A model generated the notes under the pieces. The model ran no database searches. It was not told where the DNA came from and was given only the letters and a program-made list of their open reading frames with translations. A stretch of DNA of 64,000 nucleotides, taken from Microdochium bolleyi (taxonomy: Eukaryota; Ascomycota; Sordariomycetes; Xylariales; Microdochiaceae). Positions within the stretch are counted from its first letter, which is position 1; every line of letters starts with the position of its first letter. This document shows, piece after piece, positions 21,996 to 34,223 of this stretch. The stretch is taken from the NCBI GenBank assembly GCA_001566295.1, contig KQ964246.1, positions 558,001 through 622,000 of the forward strand. The letters run 5' to 3'. The position numbers and the translations under genes were made by a program.

Positions 21996-24688
21996 AGTAT
22001 AAAGGAATAATCTTACGATTTCTCTTACTTCATAGCCTGTAATAGAAAAACCACTGTCTCTATCGGTAGAGCAGTAGTGCTAGGAGTATAAGTCAGTTTC
22101 TTGATTCGTATATTCTTGTCCTAGAATAATCTACCCCATTATTGTAGTCTGAATGCAAAGACGTTAACCCATAGGAATGCTGTTCTAAAAGTGAATGAAT
22201 CCAAAGCTATCTTAGCATCTAGTAACAACATTTATATTAGATATTCATATATGAATACTTATGGATCAGACAGTCAACCATAAGTACTAGGAGAAAACAA
22301 AAACTTTAGAGAGAAAGAGTTAAGCTTGATTGTAACCTGGCCTTTGAAGCTAAATAGTACTTTTACAAAAAAGAATATTCTAAAAAGCAGGACCACAGTT
22401 CTCAGTACAAATTTACGCTAGACCATGAAACCTGTCCTCTAGTACTGCTTCTAATGCCTTTAGGATTTTTCTTCAGAGTCATCATAAATCTCCCAAACTC
22501 GCCATAACCTACAAGTTGACAATAAGTCGAGCAGAGATAACGCTGTATTTTAGGGAAGAAGGTATACAAAAGACGACGTGTGTGATCTCACAACACATGG
22601 GCTATCTATTTATTACCACTGGTGTATATCATATAGGTAGCGAGGATTCTTCCATGATCTCATCGAAGAGTTGATAAATACTACAAATATAAGAAAAGTT
22701 TCTTATACGCTTTTAGATAGCTCTAGACAGTAAGCTTTGTGCATTTTCTGTCAAGGGAAAGGTTATTATCCGGTAGACGGTGGGAGGATTTAATATCTTC
22801 AACTAGTGTATCTACACCTTCAACTCATTATATTTTGAACCTGTCTTGTGTAGCCCTAGCACTAAGATATACACAATCCAATTTCCTTGATAGCAATTTG
22901 ACTATGTTTATAGTTTCCATACTCCATGGTAGGTTATCAATATAACATATAGTTTATATGACTAGCTTACAATGTAGTTTTTTCTATCGATAAATAAGCA
23001 TATGTGGAGCATAGTATACAAAAGCACACTTCGTACCGCAGTGAAATACCTCTAGTAGTGTACGATGCAGAAGTGCATTGTGAGAAAATGTAAATGTAGT
23101 GAACTAGACGGTGTGGCATTTATTCACAAAATAACAGTAGTATGATACAATCTTACAACTACATATTGAGCCCAATCTGGGATTAAACTTGCTTCTTGGT
23201 GTTCGTTTTTGGTTCACGATATATTGACGTTTATGGTTCAGAGCCTTTGGTGTTATAATCATAGTCAAAGTTCGAAAAGCAAAACACGGGGAAATTTTGT
23301 ACGATCTGACGGTAGTGTGTAAGTAACGAAAGTATGGAGACATAAAGTCATCTCAGGTACTATTCAGCACTTCTTTTTATTTTGTTTGTCTTTTGAATCA
23401 ATATAATTTGATAGCAATCTAACTGTATGTGATGTTTACTATAAAGACTGGTCTGGTGCCAGGATAGGAGCTCGCTTGACTAGAGATGTCCGCGTACAAC
23501 ACGTTGGGTTAGGTACGCTATGTAAGGAAAAAACAGACGGACCAGTTGGGTTTAGAGTTCAAATTATACTATCCTGCATAGCTGAATACGTGTAGCCCAA
23601 GTATATCCAGTATCTGAACTTTACAGTACAACAACTCATCCAACGTGTCTAAATTAGCGATGGGGGTATCTATGTCTATTGACATATAGGAACGTTGGGT
23701 ATACCACGTAAGTTATACTTTTAACTCTGAATTCAGTATTAGTTGCTAGACAGTTTGAGCTCTATGATGTTACTTTTTTAGATCTTACCTAGGTACTGAA
23801 CTCAAAAGCTGGATCATAACAAGAAGTAAGAACATGCTTCTCATTTAGTGAGTAAGGAATATTATTATATCCTACATCTCCGGAAAAAAAAAAACTCCTA
23901 CTCGAAATAAATGAATATCGTTTCGAGAAGCTATACTTACGCATTCATTATCGGTGTTTTATAGACAACTTGGTATAATTATGCTCATAATAACGAGAAG
24001 ATCTAAAAGGCTTAAGCCATACCGACTGGAAATACTTTTCTATACATAGTTTCTAGGATATTTTAAATGACAACGACACTTACTGGTTGATGATTTTGGA
24101 TCTGAAGTAAATGCTCTAAGACACTATTCTATATGTAATGCATACACTGAAAACATAGTAGTGAACATTATGTATATAGTTCTTATCTGCCTACTTGAGG
24201 CACTCATCTTAATAGTATATACTTTAAATAGTCTCTTGAAAACAGAGACTAGTAACTCTTCTAGAAGAGAAGATAATATCGAGGCGGATGTCTGTTTACG
24301 TTATGTCAGACCTAGGGTTCGTTATCTAGGTAGAATATAAATAACCTAAGCTATACTTCAAGAGTGAGTATATACGTAATCCTCTAGTATTCTCTCTTAT
24401 AATACAAGAATACCTATCTATTCATTTGTATTTCTTCACCCGTTCATATACCTGGGAAGAATAACTTATACTAACAGTTCTATAGTATCGGTGCGAGTTT
24501 CCCTTCCGAGTCTGACCTGCTAAGATTAGGACTCATCAGAGCTCCGAGAAAGATATATGTGTATCCTTTACCTCGTTATATTCTTAATGATAGATAGAAT
24601 CAGCCACCACTATACTAGTACATATAACGTTATCGCAGCAGAAGTAATTATTTATTTACTATAAGGCCACAAGACCCAAGATAGAACT

Positions 24689-24714
24689 CTAAAGATTAGC
24701 CCCCTAATCTTTAG
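24689..24714. repeat. Perfect 11 bp inverted repeat with CCCC spacer
   Basis: CTAAAGATTAG at 24689-24699 is followed by four C and then its exact reverse complement at 24704-24714. It sits in AT-rich sequence with no nearby gene, so it is not a useful terminator call. It may be a remnant of a structured element. Confidence 0.6.
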
Positions 24715-24849
24715 AAAACTCTAAATCATAAATACTCTTCTTTTATAATATCGACTTGTTTACGTTTTGTTACAGTCCTAATGATATTCTGTTTCATTCT
24801 CTATTTGTAAAGGTTAGGTAACGTGATCGTTAACACATAGGGGGGCTTT

Positions 24850-25400
24850 TAAGCTTGTAGCATTAGCTAGCGTAGCGACATTATTCAAAGGCAGGGCCTC
24901 GGCCTGCGTCGTCTTACATAAAATCTTGATAGTCCGTAGATGCTATAACAGTTAGAACGCTTAACGGGAACCGAATGTTCAGAGGTTTAGAGATACTCTT
25001 CAGACTCTACCTTCCCGCCGGCTCGGGAAGTGTGCTAACGACTATAGCCCACTACATAAGGTATTGATTAGCTCATTCTCTAGTTATCCGCACGACTCGC
25101 TGCTAGGAATAACTAACCGGGATAATTTAATAACAGCGCTTCGGGTTCCACCAGGTATCAAACGAGCCCTACCGTACTAAGTTTTATTATGTTACGGGAT
25201 TTAATACTAGCAAATCACACTCACTCGCTCGAGAAGAATCATTTCCGCACATAATACTTAGTGCCCGCCATTTGTGGTACCGGTAGTGTAACAGCCGCAG
25301 TAATACTTACCGTCAGTCTTCTACCAGTGTTCGCCAGCAATAAGTATCCCATACAGTTCTATGAATACCCTCAAGCTCTGTCAAGAAGTAAGACAATCCT
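24850..25400. other. GC-richer island inside the AT-rich block, origin unknown
   Basis: About 550 bp that is visibly less AT-rich than its surroundings. It contains a 7 bp hairpin at 25011-25030 (CTTCCCG, six-base loop, CGGGAAG). At 25292-25306 it has a 15-base word differing by one base from the conserved 530-loop of small-subunit rRNA (CAGCCGCGGTAATAC). No continuous rRNA alignment could be made from memory, so this is not called as rRNA. It may be a mutated insert of organellar or ribosomal DNA, or part of a decayed transposon. Confidence 0.35.
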
Positions 25401-28400
25401 AGACTCTACAATAAAAGTAGATAATGATACCGTAATGTAGTCTACTAGAATTATAGAATTATTATAGCGCCATACTTATATAATGGATTTCATTATACGT
25501 CTTCAAAGCTGAACAAGTACTAATCAATATCAGAAAGAGACATCAGATTTCTTGCGTACACAGGACCCCCAGAAAAGCACCATTCCTAGTAATACCTATT
25601 TAGTCAACATGACCGACTTTTACTGGATTTACGTCCGTAGTTTTATTGTGTCGTCTGCGTTGGCATCTATAATGCCTTGGAATTTTATAAAATCACATCT
25701 ACAAAATCCCATTCATGTATCTAGGCTAGAAAAGATATTTATGAACTTCCATATATGTATGTAGCTGCGATACACCTTTTAGAGCAACATTGTGTTTAAC
25801 TGCCCTAACAATATGGCCTTCATTGCTTTCATTGTCCTGTAGTAATTCAAATATCAGCAAATAAGACTGGATGCCTAGTCCTCTTTTTATGTTTTCTGAT
25901 ACTACCTACCTACTTATCTGTACAACACTCTACTTACTTTCCTATAACTATGATTAATCAATGGAGTTTGAGCTATTCTAACCGCCTTCTTACTTCTGTA
26001 GCTGTTTGTGAAGTAGGGCTCGAATACGTAGGTCGGCTATCATCGTTGCGCGGGAGAGCTAGCTTAAACCAATAAATGATACACTAGGCACTCTTTAGGT
26101 CTACTCATCTTCTCGGCTTTGACCAAAAGAGATAGTTAGGTAATGAAATAAATAGTTCCAGACCTATGAAAGGTTTACCAGTGGTAAGCCTTTGCGGTCT
26201 TGAAGCACGAACAGCTTTCTATCATACGTAAGTACTTAATCTACCTCGGTAGGTGCGACGCAAATAGATCTTAATACCTAGAGTCTCATGATGGGCGTCT
26301 AGTAGGATGGGAGTACCGTGCAGAGTACAAGTTTGATTTTAAAATAAATTATTCGGTCTTCTCTCAATCCAGTCACTTCCAGCTCTTTACCTATTTTACG
26401 ATTGAACTGTACATTCCTAGATTCTGGGTTCCAGGCTTTAGCAGTATGTGAGAGTGGATGGAGTACACTTCACGATACTCTTTATTATCAGAGACAATTC
26501 CTATAACCTCTCTAAAACAGTGTAACCGACGCTTGTTTCATTTGTCAACAGGATAAAGATATGTTAATACATCCTCTCGAATGATAGACGTAAACAATTT
26601 ACTGTTAACAGAAGCCGTTGGAAGTGGGCCTATATTGCTACTTAGAAGGATCTTTTCACATGCCCTTACTTGCGAGGGGTCCAAGACGTCGTCGTATGTT
26701 AGAAAAGACGCGTATAAATCGTATAGCATTTTTTTTTAAACATAAGGGATGTTACCACTCACGGGTATTAAAAACTACATATAGCCCAACAAGGCAAGTG
26801 AGCAATAATAGCATTACAATCCGGAAACAATACTATCTCAAGTATATACTTGTATATCGGTTGATAAGGGCTGGACTTCTGTTATAGACAGTGTTCTTGA
26901 GGGTAGTGATAGAAAAGTAAAGTATTCTAGTGTCCCATAAAGAGTATTCTATAGTAGCTACTATCCACAACAACTCTATAATAGTACTTAATACTATGCA
27001 TTAAACGATGGGTCTACTGCTTGGCATATACGCTAAGCATTATAGTACGCCTAATTAAGATTATCACTGCTTATGAGGATACAGGTGACGATCTAGTGGT
27101 CGAATCAACTGTTTTATTTGAACGGTGAGTTAACTACAGCTAGCAGCTAAGAGGACTTACGCGTAGTTATTAAAATTCATTACTACAGCTTTGCTATAAA
27201 CCTAGACCACTTTGTTATAGATAGAGTCTTAGAAAAAGAGAATTCCATGGTATAACTACTTCAGAAATAGAGGAGGAATTGCTATCGAATCTGGATCTTT
27301 GAACTATCTTATTTGAGCCCTCTCATTATATCTAGCTCGAGACAGAAGGAAAGTCAATTATATTAGCAGTCCCTCCACCGGAAGTAATCAAATAGTGCCA
27401 AGAAAATTGTTAGGACTTGGTGCAGTTGGGTAGAGCTTTGAAAGTTGCTTATTATTTACTCCAGGGTAAAAATTAATAACGTCTGATTATGCTGGATATT
27501 GGGATAGGGCAATGGGAGTAGAGAGAAATACGTATTGGACTAGTGTGGAAAAGACGCTACATGTATATCTAAAATACCCCAGAACCATAAAGAGAGAAGA
27601 TCGAGTCTTGTAATATTTTGTAGCTTTTCAACCCCTCGAAGTATAGTAAATCTGGTCAAACTATCAATATTATTCAGCTGTGCGGGGATTAGGCACTCTC
27701 AGTATCAGAGAAGTATTACTACCAGATGAACACGCTGTTAGTGCTCAAGTTAATATAGACCAGATTTAAAAGCCATTAAATATACTTCTGGGCAAAGGAA
27801 ATTGCTGTAAAGATATACCAAGAAATGAAGCTTTCAATTATAAATATCGCTGCGTTGAGTAGGCAGTATCGGTTCGTTTACCGATATCAATACCAGAATT
27901 TACAGATCTGAAATTAAGCAAGAATTTAAAGGAATATTGATAGTCCCTCGACCCTCGAATAGTCTAAGAGTTGGCATCCTTCATGAGCTAAGCATCTAGA
28001 GCGCTGTTATCTAACTAGTGATATGTATTGCTATGTATATGGTTACCCAGCTGAGAAGATCCTCTATGTATCCTCAGATTTTTCTAAAGTTCAAGCTAAC
28101 TTTAAGTGTGTCTTTAAGAACACGATATAGTCCACATACAAGACGTATTAGACTATAAAGAAGCCCTTCCTACACCATATCTAATTTGTGTAGAAACATC
28201 TAGGACTTACTGTTCTTTATCCGGTCTTATATGCAGGCCCAAATTGCAGCCTAATTAGAACTACCTAAAATCTTGGGTTATCACTTAAGAATATACTCTG
28301 TGACCCTTCCTAATTACTTTGGAAACTAGTGGTATAAGCAGGGTCAAGGGTGATGTCTAGTTTCCTGAGCAGCTAGAAAGGGTCATGAAACCTAATGATA

Positions 28401-29060
28401 GAATAAGATATTAATTTTCATGTAACACATTATACATCTCATGGAATTTGTATATGTGATTCTATTCGTCAGATTATTTCAGTTTAGGTATGTTATTCAT
28501 TTTCAAGTCGTAGTGCGATTGTCAGTACATACAACTTAATATGCCACTGTCGGGCAGACTCCATTTCAATAGTATATATGACAAGCTAGGTAGACCTGGT
28601 TTGACTATTTCAGGTCTATGCGCGAGTATAGGTTTCTCGAATAGACATGCAGGGAGCGGCCGGGGTCGGAATCTAAAGCTTAAGGCTCAAGACTCACCCT
28701 AGAAGTAGATATAGAAAAAAGTCGCGTAATCAGCTTCGATAAAGTTAGTATAATTGCGATTACTGGCACTGAAAACTAGATTATACTACGAAACGGGATC
28801 TTCAATTTTGACTGTCTCTCATTTATGGAAGGTTGCAGTTCCGTATACCTCCTCGTTGAAAGCATATAGAATATGCATATTTACTCGAACATAACTTTTC
28901 CGTATATGTATCCGTGTAACTTTCCGAATCACTTTCTGGATAGTTAGCTCTACACACCGTCTAGCCTAAATTTTCATCGCCCCAGTCAGCCTCCAGGAAA
29001 ACAAACTTGGTCTTTATCGTCTTTTTCTATATTAATGACAACAACCATGTTAAAAGTCTT

Positions 29061-29653
29061 CTCTGCTCCTACCTATGGGAAATAAGCTCCTTGAAAACTT
29101 GAGGTTGTCCGCTCTCCTGGTCTTATACCTGCGGTCAGACTACCATATCTAGAAGCAGGACACGGTAATCCCGGTCGGTAGAGCATGATCAGGACAGGAG
29201 CTGCCAAGTCGGGGCAGGACACAGGGCCAATAGCTAATTCGCTCTTCAATAAATTGGGAGGTGCATATACGGTAGTCGACTCCGAGACCAATTGTCTCGC
29301 TGCAATCCTAGCTGCGCCGCATTGTGTTGGTCGTCGTCTCGTCTCACCTGCAGGTCCTGGCGACCGATACTACTGTAGACAAAAGCCGCACCGGAATTGG
29401 GTCGGCCGGGACCGTGGGTGAGCGATATCCAAGACATCTCAGGGTTCGACTGCTAAAACAGAGAAGGGCAGGGCCAATGGTGCATAGACAGAATTACCGC
29501 AGCCCTATCTTACACGAGCACGACCGACCAACAGCAGAAGCAGCGTTGAAGCCTTTGATGACGATGTTGGTCCTGTTTGGTCTTCGGTTGGAGGAGTCGA
29601 TCTAGGCTGCCGCCCCTCTCAGGCAGCAGCATCAATTCTAGAACACATAACGT
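29061..29653. other. Right border of the AT-rich block; no gene
   Basis: Composition returns to about genic GC content within a few hundred bases. Small overlapping frames on both strands (29185-29421, 29324-29605) carry no recognisable domain. A promoter for the following ankyrin remnant could lie here. Confidence 0.4.
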
Positions 29654-31186
29654 ATGATGGCATACTGCATTTTCACCTTGCCTACTCTATCTACGGCTGC
29701 AATCAGACGAGCCCTCGTGCTATACCGCCAGACTGCCCGACAAAGGTTACAGCACGATAAAATCACAAAGACCTACACCCCATCAGCTCCAAAGACGACT
29801 GCGACACGACGACAACGACTCGTTAGGCAGATCATGCGCCTCGGTGGCGGAGACACGCCCGCAGCACGAGCAGTGTATCTCACGGCGGCTCAGACTTATG
29901 AGCGCTTCGCTGTGGTGGCCTCGATTGTATTGACGGCCGCCACTGCACATATGCCGCTGTCGCCTCCACAGCAGCAGAAAGAAGATGACGGCTCTGGAAG
30001 TGAAGCAGCCGATATTGAGGTAAACGCGATAGAACTGTCCTGCTCTTGTGTTAACGTGGCAAGGACGGGCAGGATCCTCTTGCAAAGCGTCGCAGATGTT
30101 CAGGTAGGTGATCAGCCATGTGCCACTGCCCGTGCCTCTGAGGCCTTGTCGCCTGTGTACACTGAAGTTTATCCGCCACCATTTCAAGACCTCGCGAAGC
30201 GTGGAGAAGAAGATGCACCGGCATACGCTCTGCGTAACGAGTTAACAAGGGAGCAAGCCAGCATACACCGTTCGGACGAGACAAGATCGCAGTCACCATC
30301 ACAGCTATCGTCAAAGTCAGTACCGTCATTCGGGAGTCCTCGGCAGAGCGCACGACTCAATCCATTCCAGGCAACGACTGATGTTCTCCGAGTGAAGGCA
30401 GAGTCACTGGTCGCGGCATTGTGTGAGGTTGCATCTCGGGGTGAGATCGCACAGTTGAGAGCACTTGTAGCGGGAGCCAGCATCGACGGCTGCGACGAGC
30501 AGGGGCGGACGGCGCTCATGTGCGCCGTGCTTAATCGTCCGTTCGAAGCTGCTCAGTTCCTTGTTGCGGAACCCGGGTGTAACTGTCATGTTATGAGCAC
30601 GAGACGCGTGGGCAGCCAGCGCTGCCGCACGCTGTCGATGCGCGGCACGTTGGATGGTCAAGCTGGTCCAGGCACACAGCGCCCCCGCCGACCAAAAAGA
30701 CGACTGGAAGCAGCCGTGCTTTGCCCGGTGCGCAGTCGGCGACACGCCGGCCGCGTGGATCGAGTTGCTGCTACGCCCCGGCCGTGCCACGCATAGGGCA
30801 GGGGGACGGGGCGGCGGCTGGTGAAGGTCTCTGCACAGGCACGAGAGCAGGGAGGGTGTAGAGGATGTTGTACGGTCGCTTCTGGGGCACGGGGCTGATA
30901 CTAACTCGACGGCACGGCTCTCATCTACCAGTGCTTCGAGCAGGGCCGGGACCAGCTTGTGAGGCATCTGCTCAAGATGGGTGCTGACGGGAACGGGCGA
31001 ACGTGTCGGTAGAGCCGCTACTGCTGACAACCGTGAAGCGTCGCGACGTTGGCGTGGCCACGGTGCTGCTCGAGCACCGGGCAGACATCTACGGCTCAAC
31101 TCTGCTCGCGACGCTGAGTGGCACCATGGACGGCACGATCATGGCAGCGTTGCTGATTGTGCATGGGGCTCGGCGGTAGCAGGCTG
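29654..31186 (+). pseudogene. Degraded ankyrin-repeat gene with several frameshifts
   Basis: A 380-codon frame (29654-30796) has a polar N-terminal part and then two ankyrin repeats (about 30400-30600: LRALVAGASIDGCDEQGRTA, then AAQFLVAEPG). Further ankyrin helices follow in other frames. WIELLLRPG (near 30760) and EDVVRSLLGHGADTN (30861) are in a second frame with a TGA between them at 30822. DQLVRHLLKMGADGN (near 30950) is back in the first frame. VATVLLEHRADIYG (near 31055) and AALLIVHGA are in the third, ending at a TAG near 31180. The helix positions stay close to multiples of 99 nt (steps of about 99, 208, 111, 89, 98 and 87). That spacing points to small insertions and deletions in a once continuous repeat array rather than introns. 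A functional intron-rich gene is a less likely alternative. The 5' part may also contain an intron near 30020-30105. Confidence 0.65.
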
Positions 31187-31951
31187 TGTCAAGGGGTAGA
31201 GCTCGCGGCTACCGGTAGTGATTGAGGAGGTTGTGTGTGGTTGTGGCTGAGCTGTCGCAGCGCCAGGAGTCGTCGTCATCAGTGGACGTCGTGGTGAGTG
31301 GTGATGGGTGCAAGTAGTGGACCCTCAAATGCGTGGCCACGGCAGGCGTGGCGACGATCTCCGATGCTAGCGGGCGCTTGGCACGAAGCTTGGCCTCGGG
31401 ATGGGAGGCCGGGGGCAGGATCACGGAGCTGCCGCTCGTCGTCTGGTGTCTGGAGATGGTGAAGCATGGACGGGCAAGGGGCTGCAGCCTGAGGCTGTTT
31501 CACATTGTCGATGCGCGGGAAGCAGGATCGTGGGAGCCCTCTTGCTGGTTTTTGGACCAGGGTAGATAGACTACGGAGTAACTTGGGTTGGATGGAGCAC
31601 CTGGGCCAGAAACGCAATCGCCAGCGCCACGAGCACAGGGGGCTCGACACGATGACGTACCCAGCACCCACTGCAATGCACGTTGGGGCGGCACGGGCAA
31701 CCCAAAGGTGCCTGCCTGCCCCCACTCTTCGGCATCCCGGCGCCTCCGCATGCGTGTGCAGTTGGGGTCGACGATTCGACTTGGAACTCAAACATGAGGT
31801 CCCCCGTCATTCCAGGTTTGGCGGCGCGCCCGCAGCCCTGGCGCGTGGAATACATATCTCGGATTCTCTCTTTTTCGAGTGCCGCTTCCTCTCTGCCTCA
31901 TCCGCCCGCCTCCTGAACTCTGTCCGCTGCTGAGCAGCTCCCTCCGGCACC
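31187..31951. other. Spacer upstream of the aspartic protease gene
   Basis: Holds the protease promoter. The last 100 bases before the ATG are C/T-rich (ctctctttttcg, cctctgcctcatcc), typical of fungal leaders. Minus-strand frames such as 31279-31791 lack any domain and are rejected. Confidence 0.45.
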
Positions 31952-33455
31952 ATGAGGTCCTACAACATTGCTACTGCCTGCATCGTATCTCTCTCGCTGC
32001 CATTGCTGTCTCTCGCTTCACTCATCGCCGTCCCTCAGCCTCGTAGCGACAACCCAGGCTTCGTCGCCCTTCCCTTCTCCCGCAAGCGGCACGAGCCTGC
32101 TCTCCGTTCCCGCCAGACTGACGTCGACGTCCCTCTCTACAATGTCACCACCATCAGCTACCTCGTCGAGCGTATGTCACCACCGCCATCACCACCATCA
32201 CCACCACGAGACCGCACAAACTGACACGAGTTCCATTTGCAGTATCCATCGGCACGCCCGGCCAGATCGTCAAGGTCGCCATCGACACCGGTTCCAGCGA
32301 GCTTTGGGTCAATCCCAACTGCCAGACTGTCAACTCGCAGGGCGAGTACCAGGACTGTGTCGCCGACGGCCAGTACAGCCCGAACAATTCATCCACCTTC
32401 CAGGACCTCGAGGCCCGCTCTTCAATCACCTATGGCATTGGCAAGGTCGAGCTGGCGTATGTCAAGGACAACGTCGCTCTTCCCAACAGCAGTATGTCAT
32501 TTGAGGAAAATCCGTCTGCGCTATGTCATGTGTGCTGACTTGCCCGCCTCTCCCAGCCATCGATTTGAAGAGCATCCAATTCGGTGCTGCTATTGCCACT
32601 CAGGACCTTAGCGAGGGCATCCTCGGTCTGAGCTTCGGCAACGTCTCGAACCCAAAGGCGCTCCCCTACGCCAATTTTGTCGACCAGCTCTACTTGCAAG
32701 GCGCCACCAAGTCGCGAGCGTTCTCCGTAGCCCTGGGCAGCCAGAACCTCAACGACGGCGGCGTGCTCGTGCTCGGTGGCATCGATACCGGCAAGTTCTC
32801 CGGATCACTGGTCACTTTACCAGTGCTTGGCCCCCAGTTAGGCGAGAGCATCCCTCGATACTGGGTACAGCTGGAGTCACTGGGTTCCACCATCAATGGC
32901 CAGACCAAAAAGTACAGCAACTCGGCCTTCCCCGTCGTCATCGACACCGGCTCGACCCTGTGCAGTCTGCCTAGTGCCATTATACAGCAGATGGTGCAAG
33001 ACACCAACGCCAAGATCGATTCCCAGGGCGATGTTGTCGTCCGGTGCTCCATTGCCACCAGCAACAACCACTTCAATTTTGTCTTCGCCGGCATGACCAT
33101 CAGCATCCCGTGGTCAGACTTCATCTATCCGGTCTCTGGATCGAGGTCGGAGTGCGTCCTGGGCGTCACCCCTTCAGACTCGGTCGTCCTGCTCGGCGAC
33201 TCTTTCATCCGGAGCGCCTACATTGTCTTTGACCAGGACCACATGCAACTGTCCATCGCACCATGGGCTGATTGTGGCGAGAAACAGATGTCGATTGGAC
33301 CTGGTCCTGTTGGCAACGTGCAAGGTTCGTGCAACTCGACCGGCATCTCGGGCAGCAACGGACACGGACAGAACACTGGCCCGATTCTGGGTGCTCCCAG
33401 CTGGATTGTGTTGGCCTTGGTGGGCCTGGTCACGATTACTCTAGGGGCTCTTTGA
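31952..33455 (+). CDS. Secreted, GPI-anchored aspartic protease (pepsin A1 / yapsin-like)
   Basis: An extracellular acid protease of family A1, probably held at the cell surface. Three exons (31952-32171, 32243-32491, 32557-33455) encode 455 residues. A signal peptide (about 1-22) is followed by a propeptide with dibasic RKRH near residue 49. Then come the flap-type YGIGK segment and both catalytic Asp motifs: DTGSSELWV (about 87) and VVIDTGSTLCSLP (about 285). The ending is GDSFIRSAYIVFD, a Ser/Gly linker and a hydrophobic C-terminal segment fitting a GPI signal. Cysteines pair as expected around the first motif and in the C-lobe. The second motif is DTGS where yapsin and pepsin types often have DSGT or DTGT, which is an allowed variant. 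Both introns are phase 1 and restore LSIGTPGQ and TIDLKS. It is convergent with the P450. Confidence 0.94.
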
Positions 33456-34223
33456 GTAGGTCAGATTCCGCGACTTTCCCGGCCCTGGCTGCGCACATAC
33501 CCGCGATTAATGTTATTGTTATTGTTTTGTTTTTTGTTTTTGTTTTATTTTTCCTGGCATAGGCCCGGCGTTTTGGATAGATTTCGGCATTTGCATCGCA
33601 AGGCGTCACTGGCTTCTGGACTCTTTTTCTTCGAGCACGTAGCGGGGTCTACGCCGTCTTCGTCCATACCAAGCTGGCCGTCCTATGGAGGTCACCGACT
33701 ATAAATTACACACGAATATGGAAAAACACCGGCGATTCGCCGAGCCGATGGAGGCTATTTTGCACATGGAACTTTGCTGCCAGCCATGCCAGTGTCATGT
33801 CTAGACCCGGTGTGAATTGATGACCACAAATAATGCTGGCCAACCTTCCTGTCTGTGCAGAATGCATCGCTCCGGGCCAAAGTGACATCTTTTCAAGTTG
33901 CGACTAAACATACATCACCGATCTTCATTGATGTTATTTATTCTCCCTCGAGAGTTCCACGCCAGCAGGGTTATGAAAGATCAAACCACAAAGGGAAAGC
34001 GTGAAATTCTCCATCTAGTCTCTAATTTATTCCGGACACAGGCTCAGATAAGGTAACGAAATACCATATACCTACACACGCACCAAAAGAATTATCCCTT
34101 CAGCAACGATGACAGTACAGCCATCCTCACCCACACCCTCTGATGGCGCCATATTTATAACGTCCTCGCGTCGGAGAGCCTGATGGGACGGGGATAGGAG
34201 ATGGTGTTTAAGCCAACTCCACT
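33456..34223. other. Spacer between convergent protease and P450 genes
   Basis: Carries the 3' ends of both neighbours. T-rich tracts at about 33507-33550 lie just after the protease stop and probably belong to its 3' untranslated region. No other gene is seen. Confidence 0.45.

Larger units (their letters stand above)
20300..29060. repeat. AT-rich, ORF-poor block resembling RIP-mutated repeat DNA
   Basis: About 8.8 kb of strongly AT-rich sequence in which TA dinucleotides and TAG/TAA stops are very frequent on both strands. No open frame exceeds about 90 codons. By eye, the words CTA, TAG, TATA and TTA dominate, as expected when CpA has been changed to TpA by repeat-induced point mutation. 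No transposon domain survives that I can read. Borders are gradual on the left and fairly sharp on the right. The flanking genes are intact on the left and broken on the right (ankyrin pseudogene). It could be one or several degraded transposons, or a small heterochromatic island. I have not computed RIP indices. Confidence 0.7.

Noticed and set aside
25261..25320. Functional rRNA gene
   Set aside because: Only one 15-base word and a short preceding stretch resemble rRNA; the surrounding conserved helices could not be found.
20300..29060. Centromere
   Set aside because: AT-rich and gene-free, but composition alone cannot show it. No CENP-A evidence is available, and RIP-decayed transposons explain it more simply.
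31279..31791. 170-codon minus-strand frame upstream of the aspartic protease
   Set aside because: No domain, overlapped by equally long plus-strand frames, and lies in the protease promoter region.
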